From Roseibacillus ishigakijimensis (GTDB taxonomy: Bacteria; Verrucomicrobiota; Verrucomicrobiia; Verrucomicrobiales; Akkermansiaceae), in contig NZ_JAENIO010000005.1 of the NCBI RefSeq assembly GCF_016595415.1, forward strand, positions 62,001 through 126,000: a DNA stretch of 64,000 nucleotides, written 5' to 3'. A program made the position numbers and the translations under genes. Position 1 is the first letter of the stretch, and each line of letters starts with the position of its first letter. The notes under the pieces are model-generated. The model did no database searches, was not told the origin of the DNA, and saw only the letters and a list, made by a program, of their open reading frames with translations. Below are positions 62,793-64,000 of this stretch, in pieces.

Positions 62793-63818
62793 GTGAAGCT
62801 GACCGTTTCCGAAATCGTCGCCCTCTGCGGAGGGCGTCTTCGTGTCGGGGATCCCGAATTTTCTGTGAGTGGCTTTGCTGCTCTCGATGAAGCGGGGCCG
62901 ACAGACTTGAGCTTTCTGGGCAACGAAAAGTATCTCCCCGCCTACCGAGGCACCGCTGCCGGAGTGGTGTTGGTCGTGGAGCAAGCTCCCGTGCCCCGGG
63001 AGGGCATTGTGCTTATCGATGTCGCCAACCCTTCGCTGGCTTTTAGCCAAGTGATGGAAGGGGCCTCTGCCAAGCGCCCTTTTGCGGCGGAGATTCATCC
63101 CACGGCCTTTGTCCACCCCACGGCGGAAGTCGCTGGCGTGATGGTGCGGGCCCATGCCGTCATCGAGGAGGGCGTGCGCATCGGCGTGGGTAGTGAAATC
63201 GGTCCGGGCACGGTGGTGGAACGAGAGGTTGAAATCGGGAGTGATTGCCTTCTCCATGGCAATGTGGTGATTCGTGAGCGCTGCCAGCTCGGCAACCGGG
63301 TGGTCGTGCAACCGGGCGCGGTTATCGGCTCGGAGGGCTACGGTTACGAGACCGTGGACGGGCGCCATCGGGCTATCCCTCAAGTTGGCATCGTGGTTCT
63401 GGAAGACGAGGTCGAAGTGGGTGCCAACACCACCATCGACCGGGCTCGCTTCGGCAAAACCTTGATTGGAGAAGGCACAAAAATCGATAACTTGGTGCAG
63501 ATCGGTCACAATGTGACGATTGGCAAACACTGTCTCATCGTGGCGCAAACGGGGATTGCGGGGAGTTGCCGCATCGGCAACAACGTTACTATCGCGGCCC
63601 AATGCGGGATCGCGGGTCATCTGGAAGTCACCGACGGTGTCGTTCTGGCGACGCGGTCAGGGGTTCCTGGCAGTGTCACCAAGCCGGGTGTTTACTGGGG
63701 AACGCCTCCCATCCCTTTGCGGGAAGAGAAAAAGCTGGTCGTTCTCCGCAGTCAATTGCCGAGCTTTAAGAAAGAGCTCAAGCAGTTGCGCAAGGAGGTC
63801 GATGAGCTGAAAAACTAG
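62793..63818 (+). CDS. lpxD: UDP-3-O-acylglucosamine N-acyltransferase
   Basis: This is 341 residues from a GTG at 62793; the in-frame TTG at 62781 is less like the family, which begins with a MKLTxSEIA-type sequence. An N-terminal uridine-binding domain (to about 100) is followed by left-handed beta-helix hexapeptide repeats. These include NLVQIGHNVTIGKHCLIVAQ with the catalytic histidine, and GIAGSCRIGNNVTIAAQCGI. It adds the N-linked acyl chain in lipid A synthesis, showing the organism makes LPS. fabZ and lpxA do not follow. Confidence 0.95.
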   Translation: MKLTVSEIVALCGGRLRVGDPEFSVSGFAALDEAGPTDLSFLGNEKYLPAYRGTAAGVVLVVEQAPVPREGIVLIDVANPSLAFSQVMEGASAKRPFAAEIHPTAFVHPTAEVAGVMVRAHAVIEEGVRIGVGSEIGPGTVVEREVEIGSDCLLHGNVVIRERCQLGNRVVVQPGAVIGSEGYGYETVDGRHRAIPQVGIVVLEDEVEVGANTTIDRARFGKTLIGEGTKIDNLVQIGHNVTIGKHCLIVAQTGIAGSCRIGNNVTIAAQCGIAGHLEVTDGVVLATRSGVPGSVTKPGVYWGTPPIPLREEKKLVVLRSQLPSFKKELKQLRKEVDELKN

Positions 63819-63855
63819 CTTGCCAGCGAAACTTCCTTTGGGTTTGCTAGAGGTA

Positions 63856-64000
63856 ATGAAAACCTCTATCGGCTATTTGCTGGGCCTGTCTCTTCTGGGG
63901 GCGGGTGTGGCGCAGGCGGTCACCTACGCTATCGACATCGATTCCACCCGTTTGAGTGGCGGCGATACTTCCGGGGTCATTGATACCGCGCCGGGCTTTG
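63856..64000 (+). CDS. Exported protein, N-terminal fragment (partial)
   Basis: The first 48 codons are inside the window. A signal peptide MKTSIGYLLGLSLLGAGVAQ is followed by VTYAIDIDSTRLSGGDTSGV. This start resembles the PEP-CTERM surface proteins in this window, but the sorting signal, if any, lies past the edge. AGAGG a few bases upstream may be the ribosome site. Confidence 0.6.
   Translation, partial: MKTSIGYLLGLSLLGAGVAQAVTYAIDIDSTRLSGGDTSGVIDTAPGF

Noticed and set aside
1-64000. CRISPR arrays, tRNA or rRNA genes, insertion sequences and prophage
   Set aside because: None could be recognised. The direct repeats found are too few or too irregular for CRISPR, and no transposase or integrase motif was seen.

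Overview
The window looks like chromosomal DNA of a Gram-negative member of the Verrucomicrobiota, probably close to Verrucomicrobiales. This is an inference from gene content. It holds at least two PEP-CTERM proteins ending in runs of arginine, a DUF1080 protein, a giant delta-60/Calx-beta/Ig protein, LPS and outer-membrane genes (lpxD, skp/ompH), and MoxR/VWA and Gfo/Idh/MocA families typical of the PVC group. The DNA is GC-rich, and most starts lack a clear Shine-Dalgarno sequence. No tRNA, rRNA, CRISPR array, phage or insertion sequence was recognised.

Layout. 1-10.1 kb: an FKBP-type isomerase cut by the left edge, an orphan ABC ATPase, a LamG/PEP-CTERM protein, a DUF1080 protein and a 2197-residue modular surface protein. 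10.1-18.8 kb, minus strand: an M32 carboxypeptidase, then a urea operon read from 18.75 kb leftwards: porin-like protein, urtA, urtB, urtC, urtD, urtE, ureA, ureB. A sigma-54 type promoter (GG-N10-GC) precedes the porin gene. The catalytic gene ureC and the nickel accessory genes are absent next to it. 18.9-30.2 kb, minus strand: a tightly coupled seven-gene operon: MoxR ATPase, DUF58, BatA-like VWA protein, second VWA protein, DUF4175-like coiled-coil membrane protein, DUF4159 protein, and a tetraheme c-type cytochrome fused to a degenerate metallophosphatase domain. 30.4-36 kb: a sulfotransferase-like protein, argG, several repeat families, a TauE/SafE permease, an M50 protease and small hypotheticals.

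36-44 kb resembles an envelope-stress island: DUF2254, a DUF2383/PA2169-like protein, Pmp3/YqaE, a three-gene two-component cluster (AlgB-like sigma-54 activator, KinB-like kinase, stand-alone receiver), two small lipoproteins, a ferritin-like protein and DUF1328. 44-50.5 kb: a hypothetical exported protein, an ABC-2 permease without its ATPase, an EF-G paralogue, a cysteine-rich exported protein, AcpH and a PabC-like lyase. 50.5-57 kb is a xylose locus: a PAS-AraC regulator divergent from xylA, then xylB, a TIM-barrel isomerase and a Gfo/Idh/MocA dehydrogenase. Two copies of a structured hairpin sit between xylA and xylB. 57-64 kb: a TPR membrane protein, a PEP-CTERM protein, panC with a TIM-barrel protein, skp, lpxD and a partial exported protein.

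Most promising for follow-up are the MoxR/VWA/tetraheme operon, the sigma-54 driven urea operon with ureAB but no ureC, the AlgB/KinB-like stress island with its inverted repeats, and the repeat families at 31.4-31.8, 33.1-33.3 and 52.8-53.0 kb. All functional calls rest on reading the sequence; no database search was run.
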